Origin: JASKKU01 sp964416905
GTDB taxonomy: Archaea > Nanobdellota > Nanobdellia > Woesearchaeales > JASKKU01
Direction: 5' to 3'
Assembly: GCA_964416905.1 (NCBI GenBank)
Contig: CAYQFL010000001.1
Location: forward strand, 62,001 to 126,000
Length of the DNA stretch: 64,000 bases
The translations under genes and the position numbers were made by a program. The notes below the pieces were generated by a model, which ran no database searches, had not been told where the DNA came from, and saw only the letters and a list, made by a program, of their open reading frames with translations. Shown here one piece after another: positions 15,286 to 24,030 of the stretch (positions are counted from its first letter, which is position 1; each line of letters starts with the position of its first letter).

Positions 15286-16237
15286 AGGTCTAACGATAAC
15301 AATAGTTCTTTTTCTCATAATTAAGCATTACAATGTTTTAGAAATCGTCCCAGCTTACTATCAAGATGAGGTTACAGATTACTTTATTGGGTTCTGTCCT
15401 GGATGTAAAACTGAATTTCTAACAATCTTAAATCAATCTAAAGAAGTAAAGTGCGCATTTTATTCCTTAAATGACCCAGATGTTATTAAGGTATTATATT
15501 CAAAAAATGGAGAAGTAAAAGTATTCCATTCAAATTTCAAAAGCATGTTGGATTTAGTAAAGAACCTTAACGAATCAAACACAACAGTAAAGTATATTCC
15601 AGTTTATTCTTATGGTTTGATGCACCATAAATTCTGTATATTAGATAATAGATATATCATCTTGGGCTCACTCAACCCAACACAAACAGGATTCGAACAA
15701 AGCAATGATTTTTTAGTTATTCCGTCTGAAAGACTCGTAAAAGAATTAAACAAAGAATACTTGTATTTAGGTAACACTTTTTACAGACAGGATTATGTAA
15801 ACAAATTAATAGCGTTGTTATATTTTAAACGTAAAGAGCTTCTTATCTGCAGAAAAGATTTGTGTAAAGAGAGGTTAATGTATGAGATTAGTAACGCTAA
15901 AGACCGAATCTGGTTTGCCCAATTCTTAATAACAGACAATGATGTTGCTGAACTTTTGATTGAAAAATCTCAAACTTTAGATGTTAAAGGAATCATCAAT
16001 AAAGAAAATATTAATCTAAAAGGAAGCGATTATTATAAGATTAAAAACTTTACAAAACCCTGTAAAGATATCCACCTAAAAATCTGGATCATCGACAACA
16101 AAACAATAACTGGTTCTTTAAACCCTTCAGAGAATGGTTTTACTAAGAACGATGAACTCATGTTTATAATTAAAAACAAAGAAGCTGTTAACGAATACAC
16201 TTCACAGTTTATTGAATTGTTCAACAAAATCTGTTAA
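15224..16237 (+). CDS. Membrane-anchored phospholipase D-like protein with two HKD motifs
   Basis: The 337-residue protein has one N-terminal membrane helix (about 21-37, LTITIVLFLIIKHY) followed by two PLD-type halves. The HxKxxxxD motifs read HHKFCILDNRYIILGSLNPT and HLKIWIIDNKTITGSLNPS, each followed by the SLNP strand, so a full active site can be formed. Family roles include nuclease and phosphatidyl transfer; the PLD nuclease (Nuc-like) subfamily is the closest by eye. The start is a GTG at 15224, overlapping the preceding gene by 62 bases; no better in-frame start exists before the membrane helix. It ends 1 base before the convergent Lon-like gene. Confidence 0.75.
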   Translation: MQKKYKKESADNNPIKNRIVEGLTITIVLFLIIKHYNVLEIVPAYYQDEVTDYFIGFCPGCKTEFLTILNQSKEVKCAFYSLNDPDVIKVLYSKNGEVKVFHSNFKSMLDLVKNLNESNTTVKYIPVYSYGLMHHKFCILDNRYIILGSLNPTQTGFEQSNDFLVIPSERLVKELNKEYLYLGNTFYRQDYVNKLIALLYFKRKELLICRKDLCKERLMYEISNAKDRIWFAQFLITDNDVAELLIEKSQTLDVKGIINKENINLKGSDYYKIKNFTKPCKDIHLKIWIIDNKTITGSLNPSENGFTKNDELMFIIKNKEAVNEYTSQFIELFNKIC

Positions 16238-18109
16238 TTATTTAAGCACATAAACTACATCCCTGACAAAAACACCTAAGGAAACACCTAAAAGAAGGGC
16301 AAGGATATAAACATTCAGATGGAATGTTTTTTGTTGATTTATAAACAAATCCATTTTTGATAATTCTATAGCATACTCTGAGAACAAGATTGCTAAAGAA
16401 ACATCTCCCTGTTCAGCCAGTTGTTTAGCATAAGTGTAATAACTGTAAGCAACAATCGGGAAATAACCTTTAGCAGTTTGTTTCCTAATCTCAGTTAACG
16501 CTGCATCCAATTTCTTTGATATAGTTTCATTAAACCTTTCGTTGTTAACAAACAGATAAGTGTTATAAACATTAATCGTTGCTCTGGTTTTAAGCGCTTC
16601 AAATAAGCACAGGTCATACTTGCCTTGTTCGAAATAACTCTGAGGTGTTTCCAAATCGATAGATGCTATAGTTGATTGCGGCAGATAAAACTTAAGTAAT
16701 TCTTTCATAGAGTTAAGTTCATGAATCCTGTCTAAACATTGCCTTTCGAGATAACTCTCGTCAAAATCCAGCTTATTTTTATCCAAAGAATAGAACTTCG
16801 ACCACAACACTGCGCTATAAACCCTTTCAAAAGCATAAGCTAAGGAAAACATATTACTCTGATTGGATTCATAATTTTGCAACTCTTTCTTAGCTTCCTG
16901 TATTCTAGAATTAACTACGCCCTTGATCTGCAAATCTCCAAGAGTTTGAGCTTTTTGTTTTAAGAGATTTTGTTCAAAAAACATAATCTTATCTTCAACA
17001 AACTTTGCAATTGATTCAACATCTTGAGGACTTTTGTCTTTAAAGAGCAAATAAGACAATCTAGGATTGGCACTAAAACAGAAACTTGCTGCAGCATAAT
17101 AATTGCCGTTTTCTTTAGCTACAAGCGAATCGTTATAAAACTCAACAGCAAGCTCAAAATAATCCTTATTTTCATCAGCAACCTTCGATGAATTGACTTG
17201 TTCAAGCAAACTCCTTGTACGTTCACACAATCTTTGGGAAACCTCTCTCATAACTTGCTCGTATTGATAATCCGATGCGTTTACGACATTTTCTTCGTCA
17301 AATCTTTTTCCTGTAAAGTATTCAAGAGCATCATACAAACTAGTAAGTTCCACTACCTTTTTTCCGTGTTCTTTACCATACTTGACTAAATCAACCGTTT
17401 GATTGTTATGTTCTACAATAGATTGACCAAAAGGTATTAGGATTGTATCTATATCTGTGCCAAAAGTGGATTGCACTTTTTCAAACAATCCAGCGACAGG
17501 ACCTATTAAATAACCCGAGTTTATTGTTCCTGTGACTGTAACCTCGTCATCTATATCTAAATCCTTAAGTGCAGCCACTGTAAGAACTGCAATGGCCATG
17601 CTTGCGCTTGGCCCACTAACCAAGAAACTGCTGGCATCAACTCGGTAAAAGAAATCATACTTTGAACAATCCTCACTTAAAAACTCGCAGGCTAAATGAT
17701 TCGAGTACCTTATAGACGCCTGCAAATCCACACTACTCATCGGAGATGTATCAACAAAAACATTGCCATTACCATCTCTCAACCAAAGATAAATCTTTGC
17801 AGTACTGCCTCTGGCAAACTCAGTGTTTGCTCCGCTAACAGCCAATGCATTTATTGAATAAACCTTTGAGTACCTTATAACTGAATGAAAGAAAATCGTT
17901 AAAAGAAGCATAAAAATCAAGAATTCTACAAGAATCACAATTAGTGAAGTTCTAGAGATTTTCTTTTCAGAGAATACATTAAAAGATAATTTGGGTATTA
18001 ATTTCCTGAAAAAATTAGCATTCTTTTTCTTTGATTTTTTATTCTGAGTTTTTTTGTTAACCATCTTAAACACTAAACTGTATTGATGAAAACCTAAAGA
18101 GATAAACAT
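16238..18109 (-). CDS. Membrane-bound Lon-like serine protease (S16, COG1750 type)
   Basis: The 623-residue protein has a very basic N-terminus, a membrane helix (about 54-77), then a Lon-type protease domain with the catalytic Ser in VSGPSASMAIAVLT and the Lys in GPVAGLFEKVQ, so the Ser-Lys dyad is kept. A long helical region follows (about 290-590), ending in a second membrane helix (YILALLLGVSLGVFVRDVVY). There is no ATPase domain. The basic N-terminus predicts the protease outside the cytoplasm. ATGs at 18109 and 18064 are both possible; a TATAAA element about 37 bases before 18109 favours the first. Confidence 0.8.
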   Translation of the reverse strand: MFISLGFHQYSLVFKMVNKKTQNKKSKKKNANFFRKLIPKLSFNVFSEKKISRTSLIVILVEFLIFMLLLTIFFHSVIRYSKVYSINALAVSGANTEFARGSTAKIYLWLRDGNGNVFVDTSPMSSVDLQASIRYSNHLACEFLSEDCSKYDFFYRVDASSFLVSGPSASMAIAVLTVAALKDLDIDDEVTVTGTINSGYLIGPVAGLFEKVQSTFGTDIDTILIPFGQSIVEHNNQTVDLVKYGKEHGKKVVELTSLYDALEYFTGKRFDEENVVNASDYQYEQVMREVSQRLCERTRSLLEQVNSSKVADENKDYFELAVEFYNDSLVAKENGNYYAAASFCFSANPRLSYLLFKDKSPQDVESIAKFVEDKIMFFEQNLLKQKAQTLGDLQIKGVVNSRIQEAKKELQNYESNQSNMFSLAYAFERVYSAVLWSKFYSLDKNKLDFDESYLERQCLDRIHELNSMKELLKFYLPQSTIASIDLETPQSYFEQGKYDLCLFEALKTRATINVYNTYLFVNNERFNETISKKLDAALTEIRKQTAKGYFPIVAYSYYTYAKQLAEQGDVSLAILFSEYAIELSKMDLFINQQKTFHLNVYILALLLGVSLGVFVRDVVYVLK

Positions 18110-18211
18110 AAAGCTGTTGTCACTCTTTAGATAACTCTGAGTTTTATAAAGTTATTTATTTGTAAGTTTTTATCTATTATCTTGTTTTATTAGTTTTGAA
18201 CAAAAAAGGCA

Positions 18212-19813
18212 TCAGAAATCGTTAAGTGATGATTGTTTATGGTTTCCTAGGTTGTTCTTAGATTCCCGCCTATTTCTATTAACAGGCTTTTTGCGCGGTT
18301 CGTGATTTTTTGGGTTTTTATTAACTAACTCTTCATTCACTTCTACATTCAACTGCTCAAGAATCTTTAAAGTTAGTTTTTCTCCAAGCAAAGCTTTCAA
18401 CTTTGAAAACCCTGCTTTCTTCACATCTCCAAGGTTCTTTATGCCTTTAGAATAAAGCAATCTGGCCCTCTGTTTACCTATGCCTTTTAATTGAAGCAAA
18501 GGTATTAATTCTTCTTTCGCCCCATACTTCAAACGAAGCCTTAATCTAAATAAGCTATTAATCAGCTTGTTTTTATTCAGGACTTTTGCCAATTCAATCA
18601 AAGCATAAATCAACCAGTCAACTAACTCAAGTTTGACCCTTAATTCTCCAGGCCTGATGTTGTATTTCTCTAACAAACTTTCTTCATCCATCTCGTTTAT
18701 CCAGTCGTTTAGCAAAGCTGCAAATTTAACTGCTCTAAGGAAATCTTCAAAGTCATAATCAAATTCGGAAGGGACATCAAACAAGAAATCATCATAATTC
18801 TCTTGAATTAATGCAAAGATATCCTCTATCTCGCGCTTGTAAACTGAAGGCAAAGGTCTTAATTCCAAAGATTTCGAGATTAAAACCAGCACAGGGAAAG
18901 CCTCAAACTTAGAAATGTTATTTAACCCTTGGATAAAATCATAAGCGGTTAAAGGATCTAGATAGAGTTCAGCAACCCGCTTGCCTAAATCTGTGGCAGC
19001 ATAGCTCCCGTCTTTTAATACCAAGAAGCTTTTTTCAATAAGTTCTTTCGCAATTTCTTGAATCATAAATTTAATCTTATCTAAGTCCTTAAATTGATAA
19101 GACCAGAACGTTTTAGCAAAAAAATCCATAAGCTCATTTTCTTTCCTGAAAAAGCCACCGGCAATTAATGATAGAACAAAAGTTCTAAGTATTGGTTCAA
19201 CAGCGAGTTTGGAAAAGATGTCCTCAGGAATACCTAAAATGTAATCATTAAGCACCTTTTCTCTTTCAGAATTGCTTGAAACAACAACAATTGCTTCACC
19301 AACATTATCATACTTTGGTCTTCCTGCTCTACCTGCCTGCTGCATGTATTCCATGACAGGGATATAAGATAACCTTCCTTTGGAGTATCTCTTTAAATCC
19401 CTAATAACAACACGGTAAGCGGGCAAATCAACCCCTGCAGCAAGAGTAGGTGTAGCCACAATTACTTTAATCAAACCTTTCCTGAAGCTGTTCTCAATAA
19501 GTTCTCTTTGTTCAGGCAACAATCCCGAATGATGAAAAGCTACGCCTTGTTTAGTAGCTTCAGCTAAACGCAGACACTGAACAGTAGGTCTTTCAAGAAC
19601 AGATTGTATTCTTTCTGAGATTTTTTCAAGCTCTTCAAAAGATAGATTAAATATGCTCTTATTTTTATCTATGAACTTCGAGATATCTAACGCAACTTTC
19701 TCTGCACTTCTTTTAGCATTAACAAAAATCAAAGCTTGTTTGTTCTTTTTCAGAGTGTCCACAATAATGTTTATGATCGTATCTCTAGACAAAGGGTCAA
19801 CTTTCAAACTCAT
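18212..19813 (-). CDS. hel308: Hel308 helicase C-terminal part: RecA2 to HhH domains, RecA1 absent
   Basis: The 533-residue protein begins in the linker before the second RecA domain. It has motif IV (ALIFVNAKRSAEKVA), motif V (VIVATPTLAAGVDLPA) and motif VI (QQAGRAGRP), then winged-helix and ratchet domains and a terminal HhH (LKGIGKQRARLLYSKGIKN). The first RecA domain, with the Q motif, Walker A and DExH box, is absent and is not encoded just upstream, where a different gene ends. A TATA-like TTAAAAAG (19838-19845) is about 28 bases before the ATG at 19813, so this is its own transcription unit. A TTG at 19822 is less likely. The C-terminus KQSSLNDF resembles a PCNA-binding box. It is probably half of a split helicase. 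Confidence 0.85.
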   Translation of the reverse strand: MSLKVDPLSRDTIINIIVDTLKKNKQALIFVNAKRSAEKVALDISKFIDKNKSIFNLSFEELEKISERIQSVLERPTVQCLRLAEATKQGVAFHHSGLLPEQRELIENSFRKGLIKVIVATPTLAAGVDLPAYRVVIRDLKRYSKGRLSYIPVMEYMQQAGRAGRPKYDNVGEAIVVVSSNSEREKVLNDYILGIPEDIFSKLAVEPILRTFVLSLIAGGFFRKENELMDFFAKTFWSYQFKDLDKIKFMIQEIAKELIEKSFLVLKDGSYAATDLGKRVAELYLDPLTAYDFIQGLNNISKFEAFPVLVLISKSLELRPLPSVYKREIEDIFALIQENYDDFLFDVPSEFDYDFEDFLRAVKFAALLNDWINEMDEESLLEKYNIRPGELRVKLELVDWLIYALIELAKVLNKNKLINSLFRLRLRLKYGAKEELIPLLQLKGIGKQRARLLYSKGIKNLGDVKKAGFSKLKALLGEKLTLKILEQLNVEVNEELVNKNPKNHEPRKKPVNRNRRESKNNLGNHKQSSLNDF

Positions 19814-19862
19814 TAGAAACAAGGAACTTGCTTTAAGTTAAAAAGATTTTGAGAAAACTCGC

Positions 19863-20642
19863 TTAATGAAATTCTTTAATAAGGTTATATGGGAAAACTC
19901 CTGAATTTCTAAGATTAGAATCCATTAAAAAAAGATTAAATTTATTTTCCTCAAAAAACTTTCTCAATCTAAAAGCGTCATCAAAAAGTAAAACATTTTT
20001 ATCAGATACAAAAAATCTCAAATGCTTTAATGTTGATTCCTCAGGCTTAACCTCAAAAAAATTGGATCTAGCTTTTATTTTTTTCACATTAAAGAAAGAA
20101 GCACTTTTGTCATTAAATAATAAAGCATCCTTCAGAATAAGGTCAGGGTTCATAAACAAATATTTTTTATTATCAACAGACAATATCCTAAAAACATCAA
20201 CCAAATCAAAATCCGGACATCTTATACCAATAACCTTACTGAAAAACTTCCTCTTGGCAACTAAGCGTCTAAACAAGAAAGTTCCTGCGTCTGAGTTAAC
20301 TTTTTCATTGAGTCCTATAAAAATTGTGTCCCCATAAACCAAGAAATTATTCGAATCTAAATAGATATAGTCGGGTAACTCCAGAAGAATATGCAACTTT
20401 AATTGCTTAACAAACCGTACGAGAGCGTCTCTATGCTCAACTTCTTTCATATAACCGATTATTAGACCATACTTTGTAGTCAAGATGTGATCTTTAACTC
20501 CTTGAATGGTGTGGCTATCATTATTCTTATCTAGAAAAAACACTTCCTGATTCAAACTTTTTAATGTTGCAATAAACGTTGATATCTTTGGATAAACGTT
20601 TGTATCAAAATCCGGAAACTGATTAAAAACTACAAAAGCCAT
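19863..20642 (-). CDS. DDAH/amidinotransferase-fold (pentein) protein, apparently without catalytic residues
   Basis: The 259-residue protein shows, by eye, the segment order of dimethylarginine dimethylaminohydrolases: an N-terminal strand-helix (ISTFIATLKSLNQEVFFLDK), a middle strand ending in GD (NNFLVYGDTIFIGLNEKVNS, matching the EAGD...IGxSxRTN region), YLFMNPDLILKDALLFND, and a last unit (LLFDDAFRLRKFFEENKFNL, then NSGVFPYNLI). The catalytic Cys near the C-terminus (GGxxC in active enzymes) is replaced, and the catalytic His is not seen. A binding or scaffolding role is more likely than catalysis. The fold assignment is tentative. The ATG is 27-28 bases from a TATA shared with tpiA. Confidence 0.45.
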   Translation of the reverse strand: MAFVVFNQFPDFDTNVYPKISTFIATLKSLNQEVFFLDKNNDSHTIQGVKDHILTTKYGLIIGYMKEVEHRDALVRFVKQLKLHILLELPDYIYLDSNNFLVYGDTIFIGLNEKVNSDAGTFLFRRLVAKRKFFSKVIGIRCPDFDLVDVFRILSVDNKKYLFMNPDLILKDALLFNDKSASFFNVKKIKARSNFFEVKPEESTLKHLRFFVSDKNVLLFDDAFRLRKFFEENKFNLFLMDSNLRNSGVFPYNLIKEFH

Positions 20643-20665
20643 ATTTTGTTTCTAATCCAAAAACA

Positions 20666-20673
20666 TTTATAAA
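20666..20673. promoter_or_regulatory. Symmetric TATA element between DDAH-like gene and tpiA
   Basis: TTTATAAA is a palindrome with its centre 27-28 bases from both start codons (20642 minus, 20697 plus), again predicting two leaderless transcripts from one element. Confidence 0.6.
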
Positions 20674-20696
20674 TTTATTTGTATATTAAAAGGAGC

Positions 20697-21425
20697 ATGA
20701 ACAAAAATAAAACAAAAAATACAAGAAACAAAGTTCTGCTTATCATAAACCTTAAAACTTATTTAGAAGGTTCTGGCAGGAATGCTGTTAAGCTCGCAAA
20801 AATTTGTGCTAAAATTCAAAAAGAATACAAAAATTGCGAGATAATGCTTGCAGCTCAAGCGGCAGACATTTTCAGGATAACAAAAGATTACAAAATAAAA
20901 GTGCTTGCGCAACATGTTGATAATATTGACGCTGGAGCTCACACAGGCAAAGTTCTTATCCAAACTATTAAAGATAATGGCGCAGCTGGAACACTAATAA
21001 ACCATTCTGAAAACCAGCTTAAACTAAAAGATATTGAAAATACAATTAAAAGATGTAAAGAAAACAAAATGTTCTCTGTAGTCTGCGCAACAAACGAAAG
21101 AATTGGAAAAGCAATAGCAACATTAAATCCGGATGTAATTGCAATAGAACCACCAGAATTAATTGGAACAAAGAATTCTGTTTCTAAAACAAAACCTGAG
21201 CTTATCAAACAAAGTGTTAAGGCAATTAAAGAAACAAATCCGAACATAAAAGTGCTATGCGGAGCAGGAATAAACACTATGATGGATGTATATAAAGCTT
21301 TAGAGCTCGGTTCTGAAGGCATACTTGTAGCTTCTGCGATTGTAAAAGCCAAAGACCCTGAAAAAAAGATTAGACAATTCTGCGATGCTGTTAATAAATT
21401 TTTAAACAAAAAGAAAAAATATTAA
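20697..21425 (+). CDS. tpiA: Triosephosphate isomerase
   Basis: Interconverts dihydroxyacetone phosphate and glyceraldehyde 3-phosphate. The catalytic residues are visible: Asn-Lys in LIINLKTY, His in TLINHSE, and Glu in IAIEPPELIGT, with the phosphate-binding ends LCGAGINT and GILVASAIV. The length of about 240 residues is typical of the shorter archaeal type. An in-frame TTG at 20679 exists, but the ATG at 20697 lies 27-28 bases from the TATA element and is the likely start. With PGK at 45646 it indicates a lower glycolysis/gluconeogenesis pathway. Confidence 0.94.
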   Translation: MNKNKTKNTRNKVLLIINLKTYLEGSGRNAVKLAKICAKIQKEYKNCEIMLAAQAADIFRITKDYKIKVLAQHVDNIDAGAHTGKVLIQTIKDNGAAGTLINHSENQLKLKDIENTIKRCKENKMFSVVCATNERIGKAIATLNPDVIAIEPPELIGTKNSVSKTKPELIKQSVKAIKETNPNIKVLCGAGINTMMDVYKALELGSEGILVASAIVKAKDPEKKIRQFCDAVNKFLNKKKKY

Positions 21426-21459
21426 AATAAGCTCTTTTGTCTTTAAGTTAATAAATCAT

Positions 21460-21532
21460 GGAGGCGTGGCCCAGCGGCTACGGCGGTCGGCTGCAGACCG
21501 ACTATTCCTGGGTTCAAGTCCCAGCGCCTCCT
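21460..21532 (+). tRNA. tRNA-Cys (GCA)
   Basis: The acceptor stem GGAGGCG pairs with CGCCTCC. The D arm has GCC/GGC; the anticodon arm is GTCGG-CTGCAGA-CCGAC with anticodon GCA; the T arm is CTGGG-TTCAAGT-CCCAG. Discriminator U73 agrees with tRNA-Cys. CCA is not encoded and no intron is present. A T-rich run follows at once. Confidence 0.97.
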
Positions 21533-21545
21533 TTTTTCTTTTTGA
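21532..21545 (+). terminator. T-rich terminator after tRNA-Cys
   Basis: A run of six T, then C, then five T directly follows the tRNA 3' end. Oligo-T tracts are the usual archaeal termination signal. The call rests on composition and position only. Confidence 0.4.
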
Positions 21546-21546
21546 T

Positions 21547-23991
21547 TCATTTTGGTATGAAACCCGAGAGAGAACTCTGTTTTGAATCGTTGAGAATATC
21601 TTCCTCAGAGATACCAACAACGTCTATAATAGTTTTAACTGCAGGAACTATTTGATTATTAATATAATATTGATGGTCATAATCCTTAACATTACATTCG
21701 TTCGGCAATCTAATTTTCTCAGCCAGTTTAGAACCATATTTTGAAACAATATAAGAAATAATCATGCCAGGATAAACATCTATGCCCTTTTGCACTAACC
21801 TTTCTGCCGCGACAACATGCGGTCCTTTAGATTCATAAAGGTCAAGGTTCTTTTTTAGTTGAGTCATTAAAATTAGTTTATCTAAAGCAACTTCGTGATT
21901 CTTAACCTTTTTAATCATATCTTTAAGATAAGCTACAATCTTCTCTTTCGGTTCATTTCTTAATATCATCTGCAAGGTATTTTCTTGAATCTCTTTTGCA
22001 ATAGGCGACCAATCTCGTCTAATTGTCTCGAAACCTTTAACTATGAGGTTACCATTTTCCTCCAACAAAGCGTATTTCTTTTTCGCGCCCGTTGAAGAAT
22101 CTTTTGCCGAAACAAAAATAGCTGATTTGTAGAATCCTTGCAATTCCAATTTCATTATACCAGGCAACTTCTTGTTTATCCCTTCAACAAGATTAAGCAC
22201 TTTTTCTCTAGATTTACCTTTTATAGTAACAAATATGGAATCGGTATCTGAATAAAGAACCAAGTAACCTGCTTTTAGAAACCTATCAATAATCTGCTTA
22301 ATGTACATCCGTCCAAAAGAGGTTATGCTCTTTGCGCATTCATAACAATACCACATTGATAAGGGATAACCTAAATAACCATAAATTGAATTTGCTACAG
22401 TTTTAAGCGCATACTGTCTTGCGTATAAAATATCTTTATCGGCATCCTTTGCCTTTTTCATTATCTCTTTTATGTTTGACCTACGTGTTATCAAGTCCTC
22501 TAAAATATAAGGAACAAAACCTTTCTTCTCCTGACAGAACCAAACAGATTTATCCGGGGAATAAATCTTTTTTTTGCATTTAGCATTACATGTTTCTGGA
22601 GAGATGTTGTGAGATACAATTATCGTTGGATACAGACTTTTGAAATCAAAAACAGCTATGTCTTCATAAAAACCAGGCTCAGGTTGATAAACAAAAGCGC
22701 CTTCATAAGTTCGACTATGCCTTTTAGCAATTTCTGACTCATCAGGCCTGTTTGGAGAAATCATGTTGTATTCTTTTTCTCTTTTAAGGAAATACGCTTC
22801 AACTAACGAAGAGTAATTACTTCTACAAACAAAAAACACTGGTAAAGAAACTAGCTTTCCCAATTCATCCATAGTTGAAAACAATTTTTTCATCAATAAA
22901 AAACACAACTCTGAATCCCTGAGGTTATACTTAGCAAAAGCATCTAAGTCACTATTGTTTTCCCAGGAAGTAGATAAATTGTCGAGATTAACATCAACTT
23001 TCTCTTTTCCTAACAACTCTCTAGAAACCTCGTTTAAAGAATAGGATTCTACATTCAAAGAAGCCCTAAGCACACCTCTTACGAATCTGTAAACGTCAAT
23101 ATGAACAATTCCTTTTATCTTAGCTTGTTTAAGAGAGGAACCCGTTATAACTATTCCTGAACGGTCTACTCCAAAATCAAAATTTATGCCCAAAACTTTA
23201 GCTCTCTTATGTAAATAAGGCAAATCAAATCCATCTGAAAAGAATCCTACTAACAAGTCAGGATCAATCTCTTTAATATAATAATTGAATTTTCTAAGCA
23301 TATCTTCTTCAGAATCAAGCACTTCAACGAAGTCAGCTTTAAACTCAACTTTTCTATGAGTTAGTACTTTCTTAAAGTTTTTGCCGTATAGTGAAATAAA
23401 CAGAATTGGATTTTTCTGTGGATTTATTTCTCTATTCTCTGAGTAGGTTTCTATATCAACAGCTAAGGTTTTTGGTTCGTAAGGTTCAGAATCTTGAGAC
23501 AGTTCGATTGATTTTAGAAGATAAACAGGAGTTCTATATTCCCTGAAGAAATCAAGCATTGTCTCTTCATCTATATCAACATTGTAATAAGAAAAAGTAA
23601 CGAAATCATTATCAAACAAAAACCTCTTAACATAAGGTATGTTTGATTCATAACTGTGAACAAAACCCGGAAACTTTTGCTTAATTAATTCCTTGATTGG
23701 CTTAACACCTCTTGGAGAATTTACATAAATCTTATAGAGATTCTTTTCTTCGTTAAGCAAAAGCTTTTTTTCTCTAATAGTATTAACAACATAAAAATCG
23801 TTAATGCTTATCCCTAAAAGCTCCTCTGGAGAGGGTTTCTTTTCATCTTCAAACTCAACATAAAAATAAGGCAAAAATTTAGAGTAAAGCAAAGTTACTT
23901 TCTTACCTTTAATTCTTCCGTAGAGCTCTAAATAAGTTTTGCCTTCAACAACTCTATAATTCAAGTCTATTAAAAAAAACCGCGATTTCAT
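21547..23991 (-). CDS. polB: Family B DNA polymerase with 3'-5' exonuclease
   Basis: Replicative-type polymerase of 814 residues. Exonuclease motifs are present: Exo I LAVDIETYS (about residues 177-185), Exo II DLLVGFFSDGFDLPYL and Exo III YNLRDSELCF. Polymerase motifs are A (DFKSLYPTIIVSHNISPETC), B (KTVANSIYGYLGYP) and C (LYSDTDSIF, with both metal-binding Asp). A YxGG-like linker and KKYALL thumb motif are also seen. No intein interrupts motifs A-C. The C-terminus KQSSLSGFIPK resembles a PCNA-interacting peptide. It converges on tRNA-Cys and lies 39 bases downstream of the endonuclease IV gene. Confidence 0.96.
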   Translation of the reverse strand: MKSRFFLIDLNYRVVEGKTYLELYGRIKGKKVTLLYSKFLPYFYVEFEDEKKPSPEELLGISINDFYVVNTIREKKLLLNEEKNLYKIYVNSPRGVKPIKELIKQKFPGFVHSYESNIPYVKRFLFDNDFVTFSYYNVDIDEETMLDFFREYRTPVYLLKSIELSQDSEPYEPKTLAVDIETYSENREINPQKNPILFISLYGKNFKKVLTHRKVEFKADFVEVLDSEEDMLRKFNYYIKEIDPDLLVGFFSDGFDLPYLHKRAKVLGINFDFGVDRSGIVITGSSLKQAKIKGIVHIDVYRFVRGVLRASLNVESYSLNEVSRELLGKEKVDVNLDNLSTSWENNSDLDAFAKYNLRDSELCFLLMKKLFSTMDELGKLVSLPVFFVCRSNYSSLVEAYFLKREKEYNMISPNRPDESEIAKRHSRTYEGAFVYQPEPGFYEDIAVFDFKSLYPTIIVSHNISPETCNAKCKKKIYSPDKSVWFCQEKKGFVPYILEDLITRRSNIKEIMKKAKDADKDILYARQYALKTVANSIYGYLGYPLSMWYCYECAKSITSFGRMYIKQIIDRFLKAGYLVLYSDTDSIFVTIKGKSREKVLNLVEGINKKLPGIMKLELQGFYKSAIFVSAKDSSTGAKKKYALLEENGNLIVKGFETIRRDWSPIAKEIQENTLQMILRNEPKEKIVAYLKDMIKKVKNHEVALDKLILMTQLKKNLDLYESKGPHVVAAERLVQKGIDVYPGMIISYIVSKYGSKLAEKIRLPNECNVKDYDHQYYINNQIVPAVKTIIDVVGISEEDILNDSKQSSLSGFIPK

Positions 23992-24030
23992 TTTTATTAT
24001 TAATATAAAACAAACTGAAGCTCAAAGACC

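Noticed and set aside
19813..19865. Hel308 truncation explained by a single frameshift or stop, making it a pseudogene
   Set aside because: The sequence upstream encodes an intact unrelated protein, not the RecA1 domain in any frame, and a promoter-like element precedes the ATG.
20939..21409. A 156-codon minus-strand frame opposite tpiA
   Set aside because: tpiA has all catalytic motifs; the opposite frame has no recognisable features.
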